Positions 25,602 through 33,645 of a stretch of 33,964 bases of DNA are shown in pieces (the stretch's first letter is position 1; every line of letters begins with the position of its first letter). This stretch comes from Sorangium sp. GTDB lineage: Bacteria; Myxococcota_A; Polyangia; Polyangiales; Polyangiaceae. Below the pieces are notes generated by a model. It was given only the letters and a program-made list of their open reading frames with translations. It ran no database searches and was not told the DNA's origin. A program made the translations under genes and the position numbers. The stretch spans positions 1 through 33,964 of the forward strand of contig JAEUAF010000646.1 in NCBI GenBank assembly GCA_019695485.1, in the 5' to 3' direction.

Positions 25602-26780
25602 TCATTTCGGACCAGTCCGATTTTCAAACTCGGCAAGCGGGCCGGCGCAGAGCTCCCGTGCGCGCCCGAAGAGCGCCTCGTGAACGCGTGGCCGGCAAGC
25701 CCGAATCCGGGTGTTTCCGCGGCTCGGAGACACGCGATTCGTCAGCAGCACGCTGACTGCGTCGGCCGCCGGGTCGCACCAGAGACTGGTTCCCGTGAAG
25801 CCAAGGTGCCCAAATGTGTGTGAACTCGCACTCTCCCCTGCGGAGCTCGAACCCGTGGCGCGTCCATCGAAGCCGAGGCGCAGTGTGCCGCCAGGTCGCT
25901 CGCGCAGCATGAAGCGCAGCGTTTCGCCGCTCAGCCAGCGGTCGCTTCTGCCGGCCAGAGCATCCAGGAGCGCGATGCCGAAGCCGAGCACGTCGTGAAC
26001 CGTTCCAAATAGTCCTGCCTGGCCGGCGAGGCCGTGTCCGGCGAAAGCCCAGGCATTTTCGTCGTGCACGACTCCGCGCAGCGCGCCCCCGCGAAATGCG
26101 ACGACCTCCGTCGGCGCGACGCGCGAGGAGAACGTGGAATCTCGTCGCAGCCAGTGCCTGGCGGAGGCGGCGCCAAGTCCGAGCGGCCCCGTCACTTCGC
26201 CCGCGACGAGCTCGTCGAGCGGGAGACCCGTGGCCACAGTGAGCGCCTCGCCGGCCAGGAGATAGCCCAAATCACTGTAGATCGGCGCGAACGTTTCCGC
26301 TGCAGCGAGCCCGTGCGTGCGAGCGGACGCCGCGGTCACGAGGGCCGCGTGGCGCTCCAGCGCGCGACCGCGCTCGAGCGGCGCGAACAGCGGCAGGTGC
26401 GCGTCGAGTCCCGCGCGGTGCGACAAGAGCGCCTCGAGACTTGCGCTTGCGCTAGGCGTCCCGAGCGCCTCGGGAACCAGGCTTCCAAGCTGCGTGGTGC
26501 GCTCGAGGGCGCCCCGTTGTAGGAGCCGCCCGAACGCGCAGGCCACGAACGGTTTGGACACAGAGGCCAAGTCGAATGGCGTTTCGTCATCGGCCGCAGC
26601 GCGCCCAGTGTGGCCGCCGGCGCCTACTTCCACGGCCCAGGCCCCACTTCGCCACACAGCGAGTCCGAGCGCGGCCGCCGGGGCGACCTCGGCATTTACC
26701 ACCGCATCGCGAGCGAGCGCGTCCAGGCGAGCACTGCGGGTGCCTAGATGTTGGAGGGGCTGGGGAGTCGTCGGAGACAA
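25602..26780 (-). CDS. Class C beta-lactamase-like serine hydrolase
   Basis: Counting from a TTG at 26780 (GGGAG 7 bp upstream), the protein has 392 residues; the longest ORF begins at 26921. The first motif, DLASVSKPFVA, contains the S-x-x-K (about 73-76). FAPIYSDLGYLLAGE gives the Y-x-D/N motif (about 168), and HLGFTGTS near the C-terminus stands in the K-T-G position. The hallmark segments of the beta-lactamase/transpeptidase-like family are present, so it is probably active on a peptide or ester. No signal peptide is evident with this start. The extra 47 residues of the longer ORF look unlike the family and would cover the pilC promoter. FHA and SGNH2 follow on the same strand. Confidence 0.82.
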   Translation of the reverse strand: MSPTTPQPLQHLGTRSARLDALARDAVVNAEVAPAAALGLAVWRSGAWAVEVGAGGHTGRAAADDETPFDLASVSKPFVACAFGRLLQRGALERTTQLGSLVPEALGTPSASASLEALLSHRAGLDAHLPLFAPLERGRALERHAALVTAASARTHGLAAAETFAPIYSDLGYLLAGEALTVATGLPLDELVAGEVTGPLGLGAASARHWLRRDSTFSSRVAPTEVVAFRGGALRGVVHDENAWAFAGHGLAGQAGLFGTVHDVLGFGIALLDALAGRSDRWLSGETLRFMLRERPGGTLRLGFDGRATGSSSAGESASSHTFGHLGFTGTSLWCDPAADAVSVLLTNRVSPSRGNTRIRACRPRVHEALFGRARELCAGPLAEFENRTGPK

Positions 26781-26854
26781 TGAAACGCTCCCAGGTTCGG
26801 CGGCCGAGGGCTGGGCCAGCAGTGTGCCCCGAGCGGGTACCTTCAGGCGAACTT

Positions 26855-26884
26855 TTGACCCGGGCTTTGCTCGGGGGCTATTCT
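26855..26884 (+). promoter_or_regulatory. Sigma-70-type promoter for the pilC-pilS operon
   Basis: TTGACC (26855-26860) and TATTCT (26879-26884) are separated by 18 bp. The predicted transcript would start near 26891, about 50 bp before the pilC ATG. This is the clearest housekeeping-type promoter I found in the window. Confidence 0.5.
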
Positions 26885-26941
26885 CGCCTTGCTCTCGAGA
26901 AGAGCGGACCGCGATCGTCATGAGAACCTCGGACCTAACGG

Positions 26942-28156
26942 ATGGCTGAATTCACCTGGGAAGCCCGCGCCCGCACGGGCGAGCTGCGCAAAGGGGTGAT
27001 GGAGGCGGACAACGAGGACGCCGTCAATCAGCGTTTGCGCCAGCAGCAGCTGAGCCCCGTCAAGGTCGGGCGTAAGCGCAGTCTCGGCAGCATGAGCTTC
27101 GGCTCGGGTGTTTCGACTAAGGACCTCGTCACCTTCACGCGCTTGTTCGCGACCATGATCGACGCTGGCTTGCCGCTCGTTCAATGCCTCGAGATCCTGA
27201 GCAACCAGCAGCCGAATCAGCACTTTGCGGGGGTGCTCAAGGATATCCGCGGTTCTGTCGAGGGTGGCTCGACTTTCAGTGAGGCGCTGCGTCGCCACCC
27301 CAAGGTGTTCGACGAGCTCTTCGTGAACCTGACCCACGCCGGCGAGGTCGGCGGCATTCTGGACAGCATCTTGAACCGGCTCTCGGTTTACCTCGAGAAG
27401 CGCCAAAAGCTGATTCGGCAGGTGCGCGGCGCGCTCGTTTACCCGTCCATCGTCGTCGTGATCGCTGGCGGCGTGATGACGGTCCTGCTCACGTTCGTGA
27501 TTCCGGCGTTCGAGATGATGTTCAAGGACTTCGGCGGCGGCAAAGAGAACCTGCCGAAATTGACGCAGATCGTCGTCGACACCTCGCACTTCTTCGTGAC
27601 CGCGCTGCCCGCGCTGTTGGTTGGTGGCTTGCTCGCCGCGGTCGGCCTTGTCTACGGATATCGCACGCCGCGTGGAAAGCGCTTCGCTCATCGCTCGATG
27701 CTGAAGCTGCCGGTGATGGGTTCCGTGCTGCGAAAGATCGCCGTGGCGCGCTTCACCCGTACGCTGGGCACGCTGCTCCAGTCGGGCGTGCCGATCCTGG
27801 ATGCCCTCGAGATTTGCGCCAAGACCTCCGGCAACGTGATCGTCGAGAGCGGCATCATGTCCGTGCGCCAAGCCATCAGCGAGGGCCGCAACATGGCCGA
27901 GCCGTTGATGCAGACCCAGATCTTTCCAGACATGGTCGTGCAGATGATCGCCGTCGGCGAGCAGACCGGCGCGCTCGACCAGATGCTCAATAAGATCGCC
28001 GATTTCTACGAGGAAGAGACCGACGTCGCGGTAGCGGCCATGACCGCTGCCCTCGAACCGATCATGATGGTCGGCGTGGGCGGCATGGTCGGAGTCGTGC
28101 TGGTCTCGATGTACCTACCGATCTTTTCACTCGCGGGTAACATCAAGGCCGAGTGA
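26942..28156 (+). CDS. pilC: Type IV pilus / type II secretion inner-membrane platform protein (PilC/GspF)
   Basis: The 404-residue protein has the two repeated T2SSF domains: the first with FTRLFATMIDAGLPLVQCLEIL (about 63-84), the second with FTRTLGTLLQSGVPILDALEI (about 273-293). Three membrane helices are visible: about 174-196 (YPSIVVVIAGGVMTVLLTFV), about 215-240 and about 370-395 (MVGVGGMVGVVLVSMYLPIF). The N-terminal MAEFTWEARARTGE matches PilC more than GspF. It anchors the assembly machine and is driven by PilB/PilT ATPases, none of which lies in this window. It is followed by the pilS-like gene with a GTGA overlap. Confidence 0.93.
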   Translation: MAEFTWEARARTGELRKGVMEADNEDAVNQRLRQQQLSPVKVGRKRSLGSMSFGSGVSTKDLVTFTRLFATMIDAGLPLVQCLEILSNQQPNQHFAGVLKDIRGSVEGGSTFSEALRRHPKVFDELFVNLTHAGEVGGILDSILNRLSVYLEKRQKLIRQVRGALVYPSIVVVIAGGVMTVLLTFVIPAFEMMFKDFGGGKENLPKLTQIVVDTSHFFVTALPALLVGGLLAAVGLVYGYRTPRGKRFAHRSMLKLPVMGSVLRKIAVARFTRTLGTLLQSGVPILDALEICAKTSGNVIVESGIMSVRQAISEGRNMAEPLMQTQIFPDMVVQMIAVGEQTGALDQMLNKIADFYEEETDVAVAAMTAALEPIMMVGVGGMVGVVLVSMYLPIFSLAGNIKAE

Positions 28157-29496
28157 AGCGCATCCCGCTCGGGCTCCCGGAAATCGTCAGCTCAGGTCCT
28201 CTGGCTCGCCGTCTGGCTTGGCTGACGGGTGCGCGCCTTTTGTTTCTCACCATCGCGCTCGCGCTCGTGGGCATGTTCTACCTGCGCGATGTGTACGATA
28301 CGGGTTCCTACACGCTGCGCGTGAGCCTCGCGACTCTTGCCTTGTCGTTTGCCGTGGCCGCCGTGTATGCCGGCGTTCTTCGCAGCGGTCGCGGGCTCGA
28401 GCGGCTCGCCTACGTCCAGGTCGTGCTGGACCAGGTCACCTGGACCGTCGTCGCCTATTTGACGGGCGGGATTACCAGCGGGGCCACCTCGTTTTATGGA
28501 CTGAGTTGCCTGTTGGGGGCGAGCCTGAGCGGGATGCGCGGGGCAGCCGCCGCTGCTGTCGGCGCCGGCATCTCGTATGGCGGGCTCGTCTTGGCGCTGC
28601 AGCGGGGTTGGCTGAAGCCGCCCGTCGATCAAGCCTCGAGCCTTTATCTCGTTTCGTCGGATGAAGTCTCGTTCTACGTCATCGTCAACCTGCTCGTGTT
28701 GGTGGTGGTCTCGCTGCTGGCGGGGACCTTGGTCGAGCGCTTGCGCTGGACAGGTGGTGAGCTCGTACTGGCGACGGAGCGGGCTGATCGTGCCGAACGC
28801 ATGGCGGCGCTCGGTAGGCTCGCGACCGGCTTGGCGCACGAGATCAGAAATCCCCTCGGCTCGATCGCCGGCTGCATCCAGCTGCTCAAAACTGCTCCGA
28901 GCCTGTGCGAAGAGGACCGACGGCTCTGCGACATCATTCAGCGCGAAGCGGCTCGCCTGAATGATCTGGTCACCGACATGGTGGATCTGTCGCGGCCGCG
29001 TACGCCGCTGCTGGTAAACGTCGACGTCGCCAGCATCGCGCGCGAGGTCGTCGTTCTGGCTTCGGGGTCTGGGCGCGCCGTGTCCGACGTCAACGTGCGC
29101 TACGAGGGGTTGAGCTCCGCGCCGGTGCGCGCGGACGGTGCCCAGCTGCGTCAGCTAGTGTGGAACTTGGTGCGCAACGCGGTGCAAGCCTCGCGCCCCT
29201 CGGACACCGTCGTCGTGGCCACGCGACGCACGGAGGCCGGCGTCATCGAACTCAGCGTGGTGGATCAGGGACCCGGCATCGACGATGCTGCCCGAGAGCG
29301 ACTCTTCGACGCGTTCTTCACGACTCGGTCGCAAGGCACAGGCGTCGGACTCGCGGTGGTCAAACGTATCGCCGACGACCACGGCTTTACAATCCAGGTG
29401 GATAGCTCGGCAGGTCAGGGGGCGGCTTTTCGCGTGACTTTGGAAGGGCCGCGCAGCGAACCGCCACCCCCGGGGGACGCGATTCAGCTCGGCTGA
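28153..29496 (+). CDS. PilS-like membrane sensor histidine kinase
   Basis: The 447-residue protein begins at a GTG overlapping the pilC stop (GTGA). It has about six membrane helices in the first 195 residues (WLTGARLLFLTIALALVGMF, LATLALSFAVAAVY, LVLVVVSLLAGTLV among them) and no periplasmic or PAS sensor. The kinase core has the H-box ATGLAHEIRNPLGS (phospho-acceptor His at 229), N-box LVWNLVRNAVQAS, G1 VDQGPGI, F-box FDAFFTT and G2 GTGVGLAVVK, so it should be active. PilS pairs with the sigma-54 activator PilR to drive pilA. No response regulator follows it here; instead a sigma-54-type promoter lies about 120 bp downstream. PilS-like is a family-level call. Confidence 0.85.
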   Translation: MKRIPLGLPEIVSSGPLARRLAWLTGARLLFLTIALALVGMFYLRDVYDTGSYTLRVSLATLALSFAVAAVYAGVLRSGRGLERLAYVQVVLDQVTWTVVAYLTGGITSGATSFYGLSCLLGASLSGMRGAAAAAVGAGISYGGLVLALQRGWLKPPVDQASSLYLVSSDEVSFYVIVNLLVLVVVSLLAGTLVERLRWTGGELVLATERADRAERMAALGRLATGLAHEIRNPLGSIAGCIQLLKTAPSLCEEDRRLCDIIQREAARLNDLVTDMVDLSRPRTPLLVNVDVASIAREVVVLASGSGRAVSDVNVRYEGLSSAPVRADGAQLRQLVWNLVRNAVQASRPSDTVVVATRRTEAGVIELSVVDQGPGIDDAARERLFDAFFTTRSQGTGVGLAVVKRIADDHGFTIQVDSSAGQGAAFRVTLEGPRSEPPPPGDAIQLG

Positions 29497-29507
29497 CAGC
29501 ATTTCGT

Positions 29508-29539
29508 GGGGCGTTACTGTGCGCGAGGGGCGACGCTGT
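29508..29539 (+). repeat. Tandem direct repeats GGGGCGNNNCTGT, possible activator binding sites
   Basis: GGGGCGTTACTGT (29508-29520) and GGGGCGACGCTGT (29527-29539) differ only in a 3-base centre and start 19 bp apart. Their centres are about 131 and 112 bp upstream of the start predicted from the sigma-54-type promoter at 29618-29634, the usual range for enhancer-binding protein sites. Confidence 0.45.
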
Positions 29540-29617
29540 AGCGATTCGTTCACGACCGGCCTTCGAGTGGAAACGACAGATCTCGCGCGAATGGAGGGCG
29601 CGCGTTGAAGGAAGGGC

Positions 29618-29634
29618 TTGGCATCCCCCTTGCG
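29618..29634 (+). promoter_or_regulatory. Sigma-54-type (-24/-12) promoter upstream of mlaC-like gene
   Basis: TTGGCATCCCCCTTGCG matches the consensus YTGGCACGNNNNTTGCW with the invariant GG at 29620-29621 and GC at 29632-29633, exactly 10 bp apart. The predicted start is near 29645, about 24 bp upstream of the MlaC-like ATG, with GAGG as ribosome-binding site. It needs a bacterial enhancer-binding protein; tandem repeats that could bind one lie upstream. Confidence 0.65.
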
Positions 29635-29668
29635 TATATCCAGATGACTCCTAGATTCCCGAGGTCCC

Positions 29669-30268
29669 ATGAAAACGCATCGCCTTCGTGCTGTTGCTCT
29701 CTCCGCTGCCCTGATGCTGCTGGCTCCGTTCGCGCATGCGTCGCCCGCTGGCGACTTCGTGCGTGCCAAGCAGACCCAGCTGCTCGACTACATGCGGCAC
29801 GCGAAGACCGCGGAAGACGAAAAGAAGGTACAGGCAGCCTTCGATTCCGCCCTCGACTACGACACGCTCGCCAAGGAGTCCCTGAAGGAAGCTTGGGACG
29901 GCCTCAAGCCTGAAGAGCGCACTGAATTCCAGGGGATTTTGACGAAGCTCGTGCGCGCTGCCTACCGCAAGAGTCTCAAGCGGATTCGCGACTACGACGT
30001 CGAATATGTCGGCGAGTCGAAAGAAGACTCGCGCGCGATCGTGCTCACCCGGGCCAAGAGCACCACCGATAATCGTGAGGAGCCGGTTACCATCAACTAT
30101 GTGGTGAGCCAGGCTTCCGGCGCCTGGCGGATCGTGGATATCGTGACCGAAGGCTCGAGTTTGGTCGGCAATTACCGCAGCCAGTTCCGCCGTATCATCA
30201 AGAAGCAAGGCTTTCCCGAGCTCATCCGGCGCATGAAGACCAAGCTCGAAAAGGGCGACGTCGACTAG
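29669..30268 (+). CDS. MlaC-like phospholipid-binding periplasmic protein (toluene-tolerance Ttg2D family)
   Basis: The 199-residue protein has a clear Sec signal peptide (MKTHRLRAVALSAALMLLAPFAHA, cleaved after AHA at about 24). The mature protein has the MlaC fold marks: a helix around DYDTLAKESLKEAW, the FQGILTKLVRAAYRKSL helix, an antiparallel beta sheet (DVEYVGE, RAIVLTRAK, EEPVTINYVV, AWRIVDIVTEGSSLVGNY) and the closing FRRIIKKQGFPELI. MlaC carries phospholipid between the outer-membrane MlaA complex and the inner-membrane MlaFEDB transporter. No mlaABDEF is in the window, so it is a lone copy here. A sigma-54-type promoter sits directly upstream, which is unusual for a gene of this kind. 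Confidence 0.88.
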   Translation: MKTHRLRAVALSAALMLLAPFAHASPAGDFVRAKQTQLLDYMRHAKTAEDEKKVQAAFDSALDYDTLAKESLKEAWDGLKPEERTEFQGILTKLVRAAYRKSLKRIRDYDVEYVGESKEDSRAIVLTRAKSTTDNREEPVTINYVVSQASGAWRIVDIVTEGSSLVGNYRSQFRRIIKKQGFPELIRRMKTKLEKGDVD

Positions 30269-30270
30269 CG

Positions 30271-30322
30271 GGCGGCCAAAACACCCGCTGATTCGGGTTG
30301 TTTCGCGCCCGACTTGGCCGCC
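30271..30322 (+). terminator. Nested-hairpin terminator after the mlaC-like gene
   Basis: An outer perfect 9-bp repeat GGCGGCCAA (30271-30279) / TTGGCCGCC (30314-30322) encloses a smaller hairpin AACACCCG-CTGATT-CGGGTTGTT (one bulge) followed by TTC. The inner stem plus T-rich end fits a factor-independent terminator. The outer arms could form a competing structure. Confidence 0.6.
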
Positions 30323-30353
30323 GGGGGGTTAGCCCTGGTACGATTTCGGCCCC

Positions 30354-32234
30354 TTGGTACCCTCGGCCCACAGCCCCAGCGTCCCCCCCGAGGCGGAACC
30401 CAATTCCGCCTCGGCGAAAGCCATTCTGGCTGAGGACCAGCGCGTTCCCCTGCGCCTGACGGCCCAACGGGGAATGCTGGGGCTCGAGCTCTACGAGACG
30501 GTCGAAATTGGGCCGCTGACGGTCAAGAAGCTCGCGCTAACCCTGCCGGGGTTGACCTTTCCTCTCGATCTTTCGGGGGGCGTGCCCAAGTTTCGGCATC
30601 GCCGGGGGGAGCTCGAGCACCTGACCCTGAGCGTCGAGTTGTCGACCTTGGCTCGCTGGGCGGGGCGCCGAATGGGCTCCGTCTTTGAGCTGCACGGTCG
30701 TCCCCCCGCGCTGTTCCCAGTACCGGGCGGGCTCGGGGTCGGTCTGGTCGGCCCGGGGCAGGCGCTGGCCTTCGATTTGTTGTGGGCCCCGAGCGGGGGC
30801 GATGGGCGTTTCGTGGTGGCACGCGCGCGCGGTGTCGGGTTCGAAGTACCCGCCCTGGCGGTCGCGCTGCGCGTCGTGGGAGCGGTGCTCGGCAAGCTCG
30901 CGAGCCCTCGTGGCCGCAGCGTGCGTTTCATCGACGTGGGTCGGGAGCTCGGCCGAATCCTACTACCTGCCGTTGGGGCCCGCGCGCCATCCGCGGACCG
31001 AGTGCACTTTGCGGGCTTGGTCGTCGCGCGTGAGCACATCGAGGTGGCGCTCGACTCCGCCGCGACCGCTCCAGAGCTCGCCGCGGAAGTCACGCGCGCG
31101 GCCGAGCTCGCCGAGCTTTTGCGCGAGGCGGATGAGCGGCTCGGCGTGGGGGACATCGAGGCTGCGCGCCGCGCCTACGTCACAGCGCTCGAGCAAGCGC
31201 CGCGGCACCCGGAAATCGTGCGCTTGGTCGCCGAAATCGACGCCAAGGTGCGCGGTCGCGCCGAAGCCGCGCTCGGCCTGGTGGTGGAGTGTTTGCCCGC
31301 GACGCAAGCTGGGTTGGTGGGCGCGGAGCTCTTGGCCCAAGTTGGCGACTACAGCGGTGCGCGTCAGGCCGTCGAGGCCGCCGTCAGCAACGAGGTGTTT
31401 GCGCCGCTGGCAGCGCTCAGCTGGCTCAGGCTCGCCGAGCTTCACCCAGACGTCGTCGTGCGCGTCGAAGCGCTGGACCGCGCCGTTGCGCGCGCGCCGG
31501 GCTTGCCTGAGCCACGCTGGGCGCGCTTCGCGGCGCGCGTGGAGCGTGGGGATCTGGAACGTGCGCTATCGGATGCCGAGCACCTCGAAGCCGTCGAGAG
31601 CGGCGCGCGCGCCCGGCATGATGTGTGTCGGCGCGCGGCTCGGCTGCTGCTCGATGCCGGTCATGTTCGCGACGCGGGTCGGCTATTCGAGCGCGCGCTT
31701 CGCTACCTGCCCGATGACGCCACCGCAACGGCCGGGCTGGCGCGCGCGCTTTCCGCGGGTGGGCGCGCGGATCGCGCGCTCGCGCTGTTCGAACGAGCCG
31801 TCGAACTCGGCGAGCACTCGGGGCGCTTCGATGCCGAAGCGCTGATCGACCTCGCGCGCTTGCTCGCCGACCACGCCAAGGATTTGCCGCAGGCGGTTGC
31901 ACGCTTGCGCCAGGTGTCGGCCGCCTCCGAGCGGGTGGTCGAAGCGCGCTACCTGGAGGGGAGCTATCGGGCGCGGCTCGGCGACCGCTCCGGCGCTGCG
32001 CTCGCGTTCGGTCGGATGCGCGAGGCGATCGAGCTTGGCTCGCCGACCGCGCGTGGCCTCTCGGCGTGGTTGCTAGAGGCCGCGGAGAATTCGCTCGGAG
32101 TCGACGACGACGCTCCGGCCGCGGAGCGCCACTTGGCGGTTGCGCTGCGCCTTGCGCCTAGCGACGAGCGCATCGCCCAGCGCTATCGTGAGGTGGCCGC
32201 GCTACTCGCGGATCGGCGCCGTCCCCGACGCTGA
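30354..32234 (+). CDS. Large TPR-repeat protein with an unassigned N-terminal domain
   Basis: The 626-residue ORF starts at a TTG at 30354; an ATG at 30474 (preceded by CGGGGA) is an alternative. Residues about 40-230 form an unassigned beta-rich domain (GLELYETVEIGPLTVKKLAL, LPGLTFPLDLSGGVPKFRHR, LFPVPGGLGVGLVGPG), apparently conserved among myxobacteria. From about 260 on there are repeated TPR-like helix pairs (IEAARRAYVTALEQAPRHPE, DAGRLFERALRYLPDDATA, RALALFERAVELGEHSG) to the end. There is no signal peptide or membrane helix, so it is probably cytosolic and a scaffold. Codon third positions are mainly G/C throughout, including the first 40 codons, which argues mildly for the upstream start. 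The gene is separate from mlaC by the terminator. Confidence 0.75.
   Translation: MVPSAHSPSVPPEAEPNSASAKAILAEDQRVPLRLTAQRGMLGLELYETVEIGPLTVKKLALTLPGLTFPLDLSGGVPKFRHRRGELEHLTLSVELSTLARWAGRRMGSVFELHGRPPALFPVPGGLGVGLVGPGQALAFDLLWAPSGGDGRFVVARARGVGFEVPALAVALRVVGAVLGKLASPRGRSVRFIDVGRELGRILLPAVGARAPSADRVHFAGLVVAREHIEVALDSAATAPELAAEVTRAAELAELLREADERLGVGDIEAARRAYVTALEQAPRHPEIVRLVAEIDAKVRGRAEAALGLVVECLPATQAGLVGAELLAQVGDYSGARQAVEAAVSNEVFAPLAALSWLRLAELHPDVVVRVEALDRAVARAPGLPEPRWARFAARVERGDLERALSDAEHLEAVESGARARHDVCRRAARLLLDAGHVRDAGRLFERALRYLPDDATATAGLARALSAGGRADRALALFERAVELGEHSGRFDAEALIDLARLLADHAKDLPQAVARLRQVSAASERVVEARYLEGSYRARLGDRSGAALAFGRMREAIELGSPTARGLSAWLLEAAENSLGVDDDAPAAERHLAVALRLAPSDERIAQRYREVAALLADRRRPRR
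30388..30414. repeat. 11-bp perfect inverted repeat near the start of the TPR gene
   Basis: CCGAGGCGGAA-CCCAA-TTCCGCCTCGG lies within the first 20 codons of the ORF from 30354, or in the leader if the ATG at 30474 is the true start. A stem this long and GC-rich could affect translation or transcription. Confidence 0.5.
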
Positions 32235-32262
32235 TTTTGCGCGGCGCATGCCCGCGCGGCGA

Positions 32263-32283
32263 GGCAATCGCGAAGCGATTGTC
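32263..32283. terminator. Hairpin between convergent TPR and lysC genes
   Basis: GGCAATCGC-GAA-GCGATTGTC is a 9-bp stem (one G-T pair) with a 3-base loop in the 72-bp gap between the two stops. It lacks a T tract on both strands and may act bidirectionally with Rho. A second stem, GCGCGG/CCGCGC, lies at 32239-32257. Confidence 0.4.
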
Positions 32284-32306
32284 GACGTCAAATCACCTGC
32301 GGCGCA

Positions 32307-33503
32307 CTAGGCGGCCTCGACGAACAGCCGGTGCCACGCGCGCTCTGACGCCGCGAGCTCCGCTCGCCGCACCAAAACGGAGAGTCGTAGCCCGCTTCGC
32401 AAGCTGAGTAGCGGTGTGCTCGGCAGCGCGCGCAGAGCCTGAGCCGCGAGCGCATTGAGTTGTTCGCCAGGGCCCACGGCATTGAGCTCCGCGTAGTCTT
32501 CACTGATCTCGAGTTCGGGCACCCCGCGCCGCTCGAGCGCGCGTCGCGCCGCCGGAAAATCGGGCACCGAGGTTAGCGGTACCGTTGCCGTGACGCGCGT
32601 GCCCTGGTCGAGCACATCGCGCACGAAGAGCCCCGCGGTCGAGGCGGCCGCGAGGAGCTCGTCTACGGAGCTCGGGGCTGCGGCGAGCACGGCAAGCTTC
32701 GGGTTCGTCACCACCGCGGCCGTGCGAATTTGCGGGCAATCGGAGATCACGGTTTCTCGACCGCCACCCCCGCGGGCGAAGTCGTCGGTGCGCCGGGCGT
32801 GGATTCGCACCTGATGATCGCGACCCCAGGCGACCGCGCGAGCGTTTAGGACGCGCGCCCCTGCCTCGGCCATCTCGTGTAAGGTTCCGTAGTCGATGGC
32901 CGCGAGGTGGCGCGCGCCGTCGACTTGGTGCGGATCGGCCGTGTAGACACCATCGACATCGCTGTAGATTTCGCAGCGTTGTGCGCCGAGTGCGGCCGCC
33001 AACGCAACGGCGGTCGTGTCCGAGCCGCCGCGGCCGAGCGTGGTGATCTCTCGGTGCGCGCTCACGCCTTGATAACCGGCCACGATGACGACCTGGTTCG
33101 CCTGCAGGGCGGCCTGCACGCGGCCCGGTCGGATGTCGCGGATACGCGCGTCGAAGTGCTCGGGGCTGGTGAGGATCCCCGCCTGAGAGCCCGTGAAGCT
33201 GATGGCTGGTACGCCGCGCGCCTGAATCGCGATCGACAGCAGCGCCATGCTGACACGCTCGCCCGTCGTGACGAGCATATCGAGTTCCCGACGTGGGAGC
33301 TCCGCTGGCGCCCGGGATTCGGTCCGCGCCGAGACTTGGCGAGCGAGCTCGAGAAGCCCCTCTGTGGTTTTTCCCATGGCGCTGACCACGACGACCGGCT
33401 GCTCGCCAGCGGCGCGCGTTCGCACGACCAGATCGGCGACACTGCCCAACTTCTCGAGGTCGCCGAGCGACGATCCGCCGAATTTTTGAACGACGACGGT
33501 CAT
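32307..33503 (-). CDS. lysC: Aspartate kinase
   Basis: The 398-residue protein starts at the ATG at 33503 (MTVVVQKFGGSSLGD), with AAGAGA upstream; the track's 30-residue extension is a shadow. Kinase motifs are VVVQKFGGSS, LVTTGERVS (about 84-92), TTLGRGGSDTTAVALA and EIYSDVDGVYTADP. The C-terminal part (about 265-398) contains two ACT-like regulatory halves (KLAVLAAAPSSVDELL, VPELEISEDYAELN) that normally bind Lys or Thr. It catalyses the first step from aspartate to lysine, threonine, methionine and diaminopimelate. Its leader (142 bp, shared with a divergent lipoprotein) contains a GCCGCC/GGCGGC hairpin (33586-33604) but no recognisable lysine riboswitch core. Confidence 0.95.
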   Translation of the reverse strand: MTVVVQKFGGSSLGDLEKLGSVADLVVRTRAAGEQPVVVVSAMGKTTEGLLELARQVSARTESRAPAELPRRELDMLVTTGERVSMALLSIAIQARGVPAISFTGSQAGILTSPEHFDARIRDIRPGRVQAALQANQVVIVAGYQGVSAHREITTLGRGGSDTTAVALAAALGAQRCEIYSDVDGVYTADPHQVDGARHLAAIDYGTLHEMAEAGARVLNARAVAWGRDHQVRIHARRTDDFARGGGGRETVISDCPQIRTAAVVTNPKLAVLAAAPSSVDELLAAASTAGLFVRDVLDQGTRVTATVPLTSVPDFPAARRALERRGVPELEISEDYAELNAVGPGEQLNALAAQALRALPSTPLLSLRSGLRLSVLVRRAELAASERAWHRLFVEAA

Positions 33504-33645
33504 TCTCTTTTCATACGAGCCGACATGACCACGGGCCAACTTTCGTTCTCCGGGCCGGGCGAGCCCGCGGCTGGTTTTGCCCGTAGCCGCCACCCTTGGG
33601 CGGCGGTAGGCTTCCGGCGCTTTCAGAATTCACGGGGCCTAGACG

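Noticed and set aside
26918-27871. Minus-strand ORF of 317 aa opposite pilC.
   Set aside because: His/Arg/Gln-rich shadow with no family-like motif; pilC motifs are on the plus strand.
33504-33645. Possible lysine riboswitch upstream of lysC.
   Set aside because: The space is short and no L-box core was recognised; only GC-rich hairpins are visible.
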